Source: Erythrobacter sp. ANT-B3C2 (GTDB taxonomy: Bacteria; Pseudomonadota; Alphaproteobacteria; Sphingomonadales; Sphingomonadaceae). Taken from it: 48,582 nt of DNA. Positions 8,852 to 17,980 of this stretch are shown here, one piece after another. The stretch covers positions 149,587 to 198,168 of the forward strand of contig LXQI01000011.1 in the NCBI GenBank assembly GCA_001683845.1, given 5' to 3'. Position 1 is the stretch's first letter. Each line of letters begins with the position of its first letter. A program made the position numbers and the translations under genes. The notes below the pieces were generated by a model, which had not been told where the DNA came from, ran no database searches, and was given only the letters and a program-made list of their open reading frames with translations.

Positions 8852-9373
8852 ATGATGATGATGAGATCCGGCAAAGCCATGCTGAACGTGGGGGTGGCAT
8901 TGACGCTTGCGCTGACGACAGCTTGCTCGGGCGGCCAGGAGGAGAATACTTCAGGCACACCGACAGGTGATACCGGGGCAGCACAACCGGCCGTCGCAGG
9001 CCAGGCATCCTCGGCACCGGCGGCCGATGACACAACGACCTTGACCGGCGTGACGCTGGCCGAGTTCACTCCTGACGCTGCGGCTGGTGAGTCGGCGTTC
9101 GTCCAGTGCCAGACCTGCCACGCGGTCGAACCTGGCGTGAACCGGATCGGCCCCAGCGTCCATGGGATCGTGGGCCGTGAGGCCGGCACGGTTCCGGATT
9201 ATAATTACACTCCCGCGAACGCCAACAGCGGCATAGTTTGGACGCCTGAAAAGCTGTTCCAATATCTCGAGAATCCCCAGCGGGTGATCCCGGGCACCAA
9301 GATGGCGTTCGGCGGCATCACCGACCCACAGCAACGGGCCAATTTGATCGCCTGGCTAGAAACCCAGAGCTGA
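8852..9373 (+). CDS. Lipoprotein class I c-type cytochrome
   Basis: About 173 residues: a signal peptide ending in LTTAC-SGG (probable lipidated cysteine near residue 25), a low-complexity Thr/Ala/Gly/Pro linker to about residue 65, then a cytochrome c2-like domain with haem motif CQTCH (86-90) and a likely methionine ligand in PGTKMAFGG (M151). The start lies in a run of four ATG codons (8852-8863) just after GGGAGAG; ATG 8858 or 8861 would fit the spacing even better, and 8831 is also open. A periplasmic, membrane-tethered cytochrome beside the PGC is a natural electron carrier between the bc1 complex and PufC; that role is inferred. Its stop abuts the stop of the convergent next gene. Confidence 0.85.
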   Translation: MMMMRSGKAMLNVGVALTLALTTACSGGQEENTSGTPTGDTGAAQPAVAGQASSAPAADDTTTLTGVTLAEFTPDAAAGESAFVQCQTCHAVEPGVNRIGPSVHGIVGREAGTVPDYNYTPANANSGIVWTPEKLFQYLENPQRVIPGTKMAFGGITDPQQRANLIAWLETQS

Positions 9374-9658
9374 TCAGCCTGCCGGCGGCGGCTCCGCCCG
9401 GGGCGAGGCAAAGCCTCGTCGCCGGGCGAGATCCGCCAGGTGTACCGGAAAGGATGCAGCAAGCAGCGCTGCGATCCACCAGCCACCGGAACCGGCTACC
9501 GAAGCCCGTAAAGCGAGCAGCAAAAGCAACCCCGGGAGGAGACACAGTATCACCTCCACCGGCATCATCTTGCGGGCGCCGATCAGCCACAGCGCTTCGA
9601 GTGCCACAACGATCAGCACCACATCGACCATCGATGTCGAGGATAGCCAGTCGCTCAT
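9374..9658 (-). CDS. Small membrane protein downstream of tspO
   Basis: A 94-residue protein with about three hydrophobic segments (VDVVLIVVALEALWLIGA, a leucine-rich VILCLLPGLLLLLAL stretch, and WWIAALLAASF) and a basic, proline-rich tail. It starts 10 bases after tspO and is the last gene of the bchG-pucC-bchP-tspO operon. Its stop directly abuts the cytochrome stop at 9373 with no spacer. I do not recognise a family. The operon suggests a role in tetrapyrrole or membrane-complex handling, but this is only context. Confidence 0.7.
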   Translation of the reverse strand: MSDWLSSTSMVDVVLIVVALEALWLIGARKMMPVEVILCLLPGLLLLLALRASVAGSGGWWIAALLAASFPVHLADLARRRGFASPRAEPPPAG

Positions 9659-9668
9659 GGCGACGAAC

Positions 9669-10151
9669 TCAGGAAAATGGCCAGTTCAGCCGCACAATCT
9701 CCCAATTGAGCACGCCGGCGAAAGCGACCCAGACGAGATAGGGCACCAGCAGCAGTCCGGCCGCGAGACGGATGCGGGCGCAATAGGCGATCAGCACAAT
9801 GATCGAGGCCGTTAGCGCGACCAGTTCGATCACCGCGAGGTCCGGGCGCTCCAGGCGGAAGAACAACAGGCTCCAGGCAAAGTTCAGGAACCCGCTAAGC
9901 GCGAACAGCCCGATAACCGTAATCGCGGCCCGGCGCGTCGGGGCCGCTTCCCATGCAATCACGGCCGATAGTGCCGCGAGCGCGTAGATGATCGTCCATG
10001 CTACCCCATAAAGCGCATCTGGTGGCGCCCACTCCGGTTTCGAGAGGTCGTGATACCAGGGGCCGATGATAGTCATCGTCGCGCCCACTGCTGCCACGGC
10101 CAGCGCTGCCAGCGCGGCCAGCAGCGCGGGCAGGATCCATGTTCGGCTCAT
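9669..10151 (-). CDS. tspO: TspO/MBR family tryptophan-rich sensory protein
   Basis: 160 residues, five predicted membrane helices, with the family pattern of conserved tryptophans and prolines (SKPEWAPPDALYGVAWTIIY near residues 37-56, SGFLNFAWSLLFF, and PYLVWVAFAGVLNW near the C-terminus). In Rhodobacter, TspO is an outer-membrane tetrapyrrole-binding protein that tunes photosynthesis gene expression in response to oxygen, probably through intermediate efflux. Here it overlaps the bchP stop by four bases (ATGA at 10148-10151), which fits a function tied to bacteriochlorophyll intermediates. Confidence 0.92.
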   Translation of the reverse strand: MSRTWILPALLAALAALAVAAVGATMTIIGPWYHDLSKPEWAPPDALYGVAWTIIYALAALSAVIAWEAAPTRRAAITVIGLFALSGFLNFAWSLLFFRLERPDLAVIELVALTASIIVLIAYCARIRLAAGLLLVPYLVWVAFAGVLNWEIVRLNWPFS

Positions 10152-11329
10152 CGTGCCACCGGCGCCAGACCCAGCAGATGGGCCGTATCCTTGAGAAAGA
10201 TTCGCAGATGGGCCCCGGGCTTGGCGCGAACGAGCCGCTTGTTCATATAGGCTTGCCAGGTGAGTTCCTGCACATCCGGATCAGCGCAGATCTTGACGAA
10301 GCGCTCGCGGCGCTTGTCGTTCTTGTACCAAAAATATTGCATGATCCCCAGAATCCAGAATGTGCGCCCATGCTCGCGCATGAAACGCTTGCGGGCGGTG
10401 CGAAGAACTCGCGCATCGCCCGTCACGAGGAACTGGTCGACCGCCTGCGCCACGAAGCGGGCCGAAGTCATCGCGTAATAGATGCCCTCCCCAGAGGCCG
10501 GGGCCACCACTCCGGCAGCGTCACCGACGACGATCGTATCACGGCGGTTGTCCCAGCGACGGAGCGGCTTGAGCGGGATCGGCGCGCCTTCGCGCCGCAA
10601 GGTCTCGCAATGCTCCAGCCCGTTGCGGCTGCGCATCCGCTGGACTGCGTCGCGCAAGCCGAAGCCCTTGTCTGCGCTGCCAACGCCCACGCTGGCGGTA
10701 TCGCCGTGCGGGAAAATCCAGGCGTAGAAATCGGGCGAGAGGTCGCCCTGGTAGAAGACATCGCAGCGGCCCGCCTCGTAGCCGGCGGCTCCCTCTGCCG
10801 GTGCCCGGATCACCTCGTGATACGCGTAGACGCAGGGAACACGCTGGGCACCTAGTGCCTGGCGCGCCACCGCCGACCGGGCGCCGTCGGCACCGATCAC
10901 GGCCCGGGCGCGAACCCGCTGGGGCGCGCCGCCGCGTTCCGCGTGATAGCGAACGATCGCTGTCCCGTCGGTATCGCGCTCGAGCGCCTCGAACGTGCCG
11001 ATCCGCCGTTCTGCACCGAGCTTTGCAGCGCGATCCCGCAGCCATTCGTCAAATGTATCGCGGTCCACCATCCCGACGAAGCCGTCGCCAACCGGCATGT
11101 CGACCGTGCGCGAGGAAGGGGCAATCATCCGCGCCGAACGGGCCCGCGCGACAAGCATCGCTTCGGGGACCGCGAAATCCGCGAGCAGCCGGGGCGGCAC
11201 CGCACCGCCGCACGGCTTGATCCTGCCGGCACGGTCGAGCAGCAGCACGCTTCGGCCCGCCTCTGCGAGATCGGCCGCCGCGGTTGCCCCGGCCGGCCCT
11301 CCCCCAATCACCACAGCATCGAAGGTCAA
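10148..11329 (-). CDS. bchP: Geranylgeranyl diphosphate/bacteriochlorophyll reductase BchP
   Basis: A 393-residue flavoprotein that saturates the geranylgeranyl tail of bacteriochlorophyll to phytyl. The FAD motif GGGPAG is at residues 9-14, followed by a typical RIKPCGGAVPP segment. A C-terminal FAD-contact region VGDAAGVVAPASGEGIYYA is present. The start is assigned to TTG 11329: it is preceded by AGGAG with a 7-base spacer and overlaps the upstream stop (TTGA). The longer open frame to 11404 gives residues foreign to the family. It lies between a PucC-family gene and tspO. Confidence 0.92.
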   Translation of the reverse strand: MTFDAVVIGGGPAGATAAADLAEAGRSVLLLDRAGRIKPCGGAVPPRLLADFAVPEAMLVARARSARMIAPSSRTVDMPVGDGFVGMVDRDTFDEWLRDRAAKLGAERRIGTFEALERDTDGTAIVRYHAERGGAPQRVRARAVIGADGARSAVARQALGAQRVPCVYAYHEVIRAPAEGAAGYEAGRCDVFYQGDLSPDFYAWIFPHGDTASVGVGSADKGFGLRDAVQRMRSRNGLEHCETLRREGAPIPLKPLRRWDNRRDTIVVGDAAGVVAPASGEGIYYAMTSARFVAQAVDQFLVTGDARVLRTARKRFMREHGRTFWILGIMQYFWYKNDKRRERFVKICADPDVQELTWQAYMNKRLVRAKPGAHLRIFLKDTAHLLGLAPVAR

Positions 11330-12690
11330 GCCAGGTCTCCTGCTATTGGTCGTGACATTGTGGGAAGCGCATTCGGCCGGCGAACGGCCAAGAAGGTGGC
11401 GCACACGAACAGGGCCGCCTCCGCCGCAAAGACGATGGCAAAGCCGGTCGCGTCAGAGCCGGCAGCCCAGCGCGCCACATCCGCTCCAGCGGCGCCGATC
11501 AGGCCGCCAAGACCGAAAGCGATCGCCTGCGCTGCACCCCAAACGCCCATCCTGATCCCTTCGCTCGGCCCCTCGCCAGCGCCGGCCAGGCCCATCATCG
11601 CCCCGATCGCCGCGACGGCGAACACGCCATTCGCAATGCCGAGCAGCACGACGTTGAGGGTCAGCGGCCATCCCGGCCCGTACGATGCCGAGGCGGCCAG
11701 GCCGGCAAGCGCAAGCGCAGAGCCCAGGCATCCGCCAACGATCCAGCCTTCGAGTTCGTTCGGCCGCCGCCGCCGCCGTGCGAACAGGCTGCCGGCGATC
11801 CCGGCGAACAGCATCCCGGCCAGAACCCCGCCATTCTGCGCGCCCGACAGCATTGTCGATTCACCCGGCGTCATGGCGAAGGCGAGCCCAGCATAGGGCT
11901 CCAGGATCAAATCCTGCATGCTGTAGGCGAGCATTGAAACGAATACGAAGGCCGTAAAGCGGCGCGCGTCGCGATCGTCGAGCACGCTGCGCAGTGCTTC
12001 ACGGAAGGGTAGCGAGGGCGCTTGGCGAGAAGCCACTGGCGGCGCCTGCGCCATGGAGCGCCGAACTCCGGCCTCGACCCCGCGCACTGCCACCAGCGTC
12101 AGCAACAATGCACCCAGAGCAATCCCGCCGGATACCACTGCCAGGCGCCCCATCGAGAAGGGCTCGAGCAGGCTCCCGGCCAGAGCCGCCGAACCGGCGA
12201 TCCCGGCCACCATGAGGATCCAGGTAATCGCCGCCGCCGCCGGGCGCCGCTCGGGCGCCACCGCGCTGGCGAGCAGTGCCAGCAGCGAAGTTCCCGCAGC
12301 CCCTACGCCCGCGCCAATCATCGCGAAAGCGAGGATCCCCAGGGCCAGCCCGGACCAGGCCTCCGTTGCCGACAGAATCGTCGCATTGACGGCGAGAAGC
12401 GCACCCAGCGCCAGGACCGCCATGCCGCCCACGATCCAGAAGGTGCGTTCGCCACCCCTGTCGGAGCTGTGGCCCCAGAGCGGACGCGAAAGCTGCACCG
12501 CATAATGCCAGGCGACCAGCCCGGCGGGGATTGACGCAAGCAGCCCGAGCTCGACCACCATCACCCGGTTGAGCAGCGAGGTCACCAGCATCACGATCGC
12601 CCCGATCGAGGCCTGCACCAGCCCGAGTCGGACAATCCCGACCCAGCCAAGCCCGGCCTGGGGGCCGGAGCCAAGCGCGGCGCCGGTCAT
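11326..12690 (-). CDS. PucC/LhaA-family MFS transporter-like assembly protein (BCH2 type)
   Basis: A 454-residue membrane protein of the bacteriochlorophyll-delivery branch of the MFS (PucC, LhaA, Orf428), with about 12 hydrophobic segments. It shares with LhaA of this window the motifs LLNRVMVVELGL near the N-terminus and a QDLILEPYAG stretch mid-protein. ATG 12690 overlaps the bchG stop (ATGA); residues before it in the open frame are not protein-like. Placement between bchG and bchP, the two tail enzymes, matches the Rhodobacter orf428 position. It probably hands bacteriochlorophyll to light-harvesting apoproteins. It is a paralog of lhaA at 24734. Confidence 0.88.
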   Translation of the reverse strand: MTGAALGSGPQAGLGWVGIVRLGLVQASIGAIVMLVTSLLNRVMVVELGLLASIPAGLVAWHYAVQLSRPLWGHSSDRGGERTFWIVGGMAVLALGALLAVNATILSATEAWSGLALGILAFAMIGAGVGAAGTSLLALLASAVAPERRPAAAAITWILMVAGIAGSAALAGSLLEPFSMGRLAVVSGGIALGALLLTLVAVRGVEAGVRRSMAQAPPVASRQAPSLPFREALRSVLDDRDARRFTAFVFVSMLAYSMQDLILEPYAGLAFAMTPGESTMLSGAQNGGVLAGMLFAGIAGSLFARRRRRPNELEGWIVGGCLGSALALAGLAASASYGPGWPLTLNVVLLGIANGVFAVAAIGAMMGLAGAGEGPSEGIRMGVWGAAQAIAFGLGGLIGAAGADVARWAAGSDATGFAIVFAAEAALFVCATFLAVRRPNALPTMSRPIAGDLA

Positions 12691-13589
12691 GCAGCGCTTC
12701 CCAAGCCCGCCGCCGCGGCCGCCATGCCGAGCACGAACAGCGTCGTGCCGGTCGCATTGTACCAGGGCGCCAACCTCTTGGGGTCGGTCAGCAGGCGCCG
12801 CATCAGCACCAATTGCACGGCGAGGGACACCGCGACCGCGGTGGCGGCGATGGCGAACTGCCAATGCCAGAGCAACGCCACCACGATGATTTGCGGAACC
12901 GCCATGGCCACGCAGGCGATCCGCCCCGCGCGGGCCGGGCCCAGCACTGCGGGGAGCGAGCGCACACCGGTCACCCGGTCACCCGCGATCGCCTTGAAAT
13001 CGTTGAGCGTCATGATCCCAAACGCACCGGCGCTATAGAGCAGCAATACCACCAGCACGCGAGCGTCCGGCAAAGCGCCAGCCATCACGGCCGCGCCCGT
13101 GAACCACGGCAGCCCTTCGTAACATAGCCCCACTACCGCCGGGCCGATCCGGCCGTCGGCCTTGAGCCGCAACGGCGGGGCGCTGTACGCCCAGGCGAAG
13201 ACCAGCCCCAGAACGGTGGCCGCAAAGACCCACGGGCCAGTGGCCAAGCCGACGATCAGGGCAAGACCGCTTCCAATGATGGCAATCGCCAGACCCCAGC
13301 GGCCTGCGATGCGACCGGACGGGATCGGCCGGTCCGGCTCGTTGATGGCGTCGACGTGGCGATCGAACCAGTCGTTCACGGCCTGGCTCGTCCCACACAC
13401 CAGCGGGCCGGTCAGGAGCAATCCGGCGATCAGAAACAACCAGCGATCGGCCACCGGTACCCCGGAGGACAACACTCCACACCCAAACGCCCACATCGGG
13501 GGAAACCAGGTGATCGGCTTGGATAGCGCCAGTACGTCCGAGAGAGCCGGGACGGGAACAGGAGAGGTGTCGAGCGCGCGACGAGTCAT
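12687..13589 (-). CDS. bchG: Bacteriochlorophyll synthase BchG
   Basis: A 300-residue UbiA-superfamily polyprenyltransferase that esterifies bacteriochlorophyllide a with a geranylgeranyl group in the membrane. The Asp-rich substrate motif NDWFDRHVDAINEPDRPIPS is at residues 72-91, and a second one (NDFKAIAGDRVTGVRSLPAV) lies around residue 195. Eight or nine hydrophobic helices are visible. It is the first gene of a minus-strand operon with pucC-like, bchP and tspO. Its ATG sits only about 7 bases from an apparent -10 element, so the transcript may be nearly leaderless. Confidence 0.94.
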   Translation of the reverse strand: MTRRALDTSPVPVPALSDVLALSKPITWFPPMWAFGCGVLSSGVPVADRWLFLIAGLLLTGPLVCGTSQAVNDWFDRHVDAINEPDRPIPSGRIAGRWGLAIAIIGSGLALIVGLATGPWVFAATVLGLVFAWAYSAPPLRLKADGRIGPAVVGLCYEGLPWFTGAAVMAGALPDARVLVVLLLYSAGAFGIMTLNDFKAIAGDRVTGVRSLPAVLGPARAGRIACVAMAVPQIIVVALLWHWQFAIAATAVAVSLAVQLVLMRRLLTDPKRLAPWYNATGTTLFVLGMAAAAAGLGSAA

Positions 13590-13595
13590 GCCCGC

Positions 13596-13627
13596 ATGGT
13601 AGAGTTGACATAGTAGACCGTCAACTC
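13596..13627 (-). promoter_or_regulatory. bchG promoter overlapped by a perfect inverted repeat
   Basis: Read on the minus strand there is TTGACG (13624-13619), a 17-base spacer, then TACCAT (13601-13596), a good sigma70-type pair just before the bchG ATG at 13589. A perfect 8-base inverted repeat, GAGTTGAC at 13602-13609 and GTCAACTC at 13620-13627 with a 10-base spacer, covers the -35 and the spacer, the classic place for a repressor. It differs from the TGT-N12-ACA boxes elsewhere in the window. It could alternatively be a weak hairpin. Confidence 0.55.
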
Positions 13628-13651
13628 GATTGGACAGTTTGCCCCGCGCTA

Positions 13652-15076
13652 TCAGTTGCCTTCATTCTCGCTCCGCACTAGCCCATGCCGGTGAAGTTTC
13701 GAGTAGAGACTCTGCCGGCTGAGCCCGAGGATCTCTGCCGCCGACGCACGATTGTTAGTGGTGAAGGTGAGCGCAGCCTCGATGCACAGGCGCTCGATCA
13801 AATCGGTGCTCTCGCGAACGATGTCCTTCAGCGGCATGCGACCGACCAAATCGGTCAGCTGCTCGACCGAACGCGGCAGGTCGCGGGTGGTCGGCGGAAG
13901 ATCGCGCAGTCGCCGCCCGACGATACGGATGCTGAAGCCGAGCACTTCATCCGGGCCGGGCACATGCACTGCCGAAAGCTCGACCTCTTCCCGGCCACCA
14001 TCGATACCGCGCAGAATGGTGGAGACGTTCCGCACCGCCTCATGCTCGGCAAGCTGGCCGCGGATCAGTTCGAGATCGATCCCCGGGCGGCCGATGAAAT
14101 CACCCAGCGGCTGCCTGCGCAGCTGATCGGCCGACACGGCATGAACCGCCTCGACGAAGGCCAGGTTGGCCGTGAGGATCTTCTGATCCGGCCCGGCCAG
14201 GACGAACGCATCGGGCATGGACTCAACTACAGCGACAACGCGGCGGCTCTCGTCCGGTGCACTCTCTGCTCCGAGAGCGGGCGAAAGCCGGAGAAGAAAG
14301 TAGTTCGCACCGCCCTGGCGAAATGCACCTACTGCAAGCCGCGCCGCACCCGCGTCGTCCGCCAGTTCGATCTCGATCGCCGACACCTCGGCTCCTGCCG
14401 AGATTGCGCCAAGAACTCCAGCAACACGTTCCACCTCCTTGCGATCGAAGCGGGATGAAATTGCCTGACCAACAAAGCTGCCGAGGGGTGCGCCGAACAT
14501 GCGGTGAGCAGCAGGGTTGATCTCACGTATCTGGCGTGATGCGGCATCGACGATGATCATCGCCTCGGCCGTCGTCTCGAACAGGAGCCGATAACGCGCC
14601 TCAGCCTGTCGCAGCCGTAGATAATCCCGCTCAAGCGATTGCTGCGCACGCAACAGGCGCTGCTGCAGCGCCGCAGCCGCACGCACGTCACGGCCAATCG
14701 CCACCAGCCGGTCGCCATGGCCCAGCCGAATCGCCAGATAGCGATAGGGAACGTCGCCGCCCTCGACCGGATGGTTGACCTGGCGCCAGCGGGGCTGGCC
14801 CGTTTCGCCGAGCATTTCCTGAATCTTGGGTCGGCTTTGGCTGGTCACCAGCTCGCCCCATTCGCGCCCTGTCCAATTGGCCAGTCCCGGAATGCCCCCG
14901 CCCGTGCCCGCAACATCGAGAACCCGGCCTTCAGGATCGAGCACCAGGATCACATCACCCGCTGCGGTGACCAGTGCAGCCACGGTTTCGGGACTGAGGT
15001 TGCTCAACCAGCGCTGCTCGTGCGCGAAGCCGAGCGGAGGTGGCATCACCTCGTCATGCACAGTGAGGATCGTCAT
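13652..15076 (-). CDS. ppsR: Photosynthesis repressor PpsR/CrtJ
   Basis: A 474-residue regulator with an N-terminal PAS domain (about 25-130), a helical Q-linker (LQQRLLRAQQSLERDYLRLR near 140-160), two further PAS domains (about 165-270 and 285-390), and a Fis-type helix-turn-helix at the end (ASAAEILGLSRQSLYSKLHR). PpsR represses bch, crt and puc genes at TGT-N12-ACA sites under oxygen or light; several such sites occur here. Only one cysteine is present (C431, just before the HTH), so the intramolecular disulfide known in Rhodobacter cannot form. It lies 12 bases behind ppaA in the same operon. The start is the first ATG; MPPPLGF ten residues in is an alternative. Confidence 0.93.
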   Translation of the reverse strand: MTILTVHDEVMPPPLGFAHEQRWLSNLSPETVAALVTAAGDVILVLDPEGRVLDVAGTGGGIPGLANWTGREWGELVTSQSRPKIQEMLGETGQPRWRQVNHPVEGGDVPYRYLAIRLGHGDRLVAIGRDVRAAAALQQRLLRAQQSLERDYLRLRQAEARYRLLFETTAEAMIIVDAASRQIREINPAAHRMFGAPLGSFVGQAISSRFDRKEVERVAGVLGAISAGAEVSAIEIELADDAGAARLAVGAFRQGGANYFLLRLSPALGAESAPDESRRVVAVVESMPDAFVLAGPDQKILTANLAFVEAVHAVSADQLRRQPLGDFIGRPGIDLELIRGQLAEHEAVRNVSTILRGIDGGREEVELSAVHVPGPDEVLGFSIRIVGRRLRDLPPTTRDLPRSVEQLTDLVGRMPLKDIVRESTDLIERLCIEAALTFTTNNRASAAEILGLSRQSLYSKLHRHGLVRSENEGN

Positions 15077-15088
15077 GGCGCTATATAT

Positions 15089-15946
15089 TCAGGCAGCGGC
15101 GGTGCAGCAGGTTACATCGACCAGCATTTCGGCCGTCGCCACCGCCTCGATCGCGGTCATTGCGCTGCCGTCAGCACCGACCAGGGCAGCCAAACCCGGA
15201 TGGGCCAGCGGTACGCAGCCACCAATCATGATCTTGAGGTCCGAATTGCTAGACACGCCGCGCAAGGCAGCAATCACCGAGGGGAGACGCTCGATATGCG
15301 CGTCCAGACTGACGGTCAAGGCAACAAGGTCGATACGGCGGCTTGACACATTGGCCAGCAAATCCCGCCGGGATCCATCGATCAGCAAAATCGTGTCCCA
15401 CCCGGCGCGGGCGAAGCACTCTTCCAGCATTGCACTGCCGAAGCTGTGCTGGTCGCCGGGCATCGTTGAAAAAACCGCCGAACGAGCGAACCCCACCGGT
15501 GAAAGCCTGCCGGGAGAACGCGCGGCCACCTCTCGCAACACCTCTTGCAGTCGCCACAAGCCCATCGTCACCTCGATAAAATCAAGGCGGTCGTCGTCCC
15601 ACTGCTCGCCCATCTGCCGCGCTGCGGGCGCGAACGCTTCCACGAAGACGGTTTCCAGCGAAACTCCGCGCGCCAGCCAATGCTCGACCGCGTCGAGTAC
15701 CTCATGTGCGCGGGCATTCAATACAAGGTGGCAAAAGCGCCCTACTTCGTCGTGGGCGATCGACATGGGGATCTCGCGCACCGCTAGTACCGGATCACAA
15801 TGGGCGACGAGCAGCCGGGGGATCACCTCGTTCTCGATCACGCGGTCCAGCCGATCGAGCATCGCATGGCAACCGGTCGGCGAACCAGACATGCTCCGAG
15901 GCGAAGGTTGCAGACTTTCGCGCCCGATTCCGCTCATGGAGGCCAT
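15089..15946 (-). CDS. ppaA: B12-binding antirepressor PpaA/AerR
   Basis: A 285-residue protein with a helical N-terminal half and a C-terminal cobalamin-binding domain carrying DxHxxG as DQHSFG (165-170), the LTVSL segment and IGG (family S-x-L and GG positions). AerR/PpaA proteins bind cobalamin in a light-dependent way and antagonise CrtJ/PpsR. ATG 15946 is preceded by GGGGGAGA with an 8-base spacer; an upstream in-frame ATG at 16063 has no Shine-Dalgarno. It is co-transcribed with ppsR and divergent from bchF, sharing a regulatory region. Confidence 0.9.
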   Translation of the reverse strand: MASMSGIGRESLQPSPRSMSGSPTGCHAMLDRLDRVIENEVIPRLLVAHCDPVLAVREIPMSIAHDEVGRFCHLVLNARAHEVLDAVEHWLARGVSLETVFVEAFAPAARQMGEQWDDDRLDFIEVTMGLWRLQEVLREVAARSPGRLSPVGFARSAVFSTMPGDQHSFGSAMLEECFARAGWDTILLIDGSRRDLLANVSSRRIDLVALTVSLDAHIERLPSVIAALRGVSSNSDLKIMIGGCVPLAHPGLAALVGADGSAMTAIEAVATAEMLVDVTCCTAAA

Positions 15947-16081
15947 TCGGCTCGTCTCCCCCCGCCCTCCCAGTGTGGCGGCAAGCAGTGTCTGGCGGTT
16001 ACGTTCCGACTCTTGACACTCTCTTGGTCCGGCAACGTATGGCAACGATTCGCCCATGTCCATACGACAAACAAACTTAGG

Positions 16082-16099
16082 TGTAAGTTTTTCCTTACG
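16082..16099. promoter_or_regulatory. PpsR-type box upstream of bchF
   Basis: TGT-N12-ACG with palindromic inner bases (TGTAAG at 16082-16087, CTTACG at 16094-16099): one mismatch to the TGT-N12-ACA consensus of PpsR/CrtJ. It ends 10 bases before the -35 of the bchF promoter and lies between the divergent ppaA and bchF genes, so it could serve both. Confidence 0.65.
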
Positions 16100-16109
16100 T
16101 CCATTCGGA

Positions 16110-16138
16110 TTGACACTATCGGCCTCACTCCATAGGAT
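16110..16138 (+). promoter_or_regulatory. sigma70-type promoter of the bchF superoperon
   Basis: TTGACA (16110-16115), a 17-base spacer, and TAGGAT (16133-16138). The predicted start of transcription is near 16145, directly at the ATG (16146) of the short leader frame before bchF. The bchC promoter uses the same hexamers. A second TTGACA at 16013-16018 lacks a good -10. Confidence 0.65.
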
Positions 16139-16145
16139 CGGCGCC

Positions 16146-16183
16146 ATGGAGCGAGGATCCACAATCAACCGAACGGCAAGCGC

Positions 16184-16187
<4 letters not shown>
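16146..16187 (+). CDS. Possible 13-codon leader peptide before bchF
   Basis: ATG 16146 reads 13 codons (MERGSTINRTASA) to TGA 16185-16187, which overlaps the GTG start of bchF (GTGA, 16184-16187). The predicted transcription start is within a base or two of this ATG, so it would be translated as a leaderless frame and feed ribosomes to the weak bchF GTG. No amino-acid bias typical of attenuators is seen. Expression is unproven. Confidence 0.4.
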
Positions 16188-17976
<1,789 letters not shown>

Positions 17977-17980
17977 CGCG

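Noticed and set aside
9404-9418. CGAGGC-AAA-GCCTCG hairpin near the convergent stops of the cytochrome and the 94-codon gene
   Set aside because: It lies inside coding sequence, has a six-base stem and no U-run; too weak to call a terminator.
15947-16063. Upstream start for ppaA at 16063
   Set aside because: No Shine-Dalgarno; ATG 15946 has a strong one, and the extra residues are not like the family.
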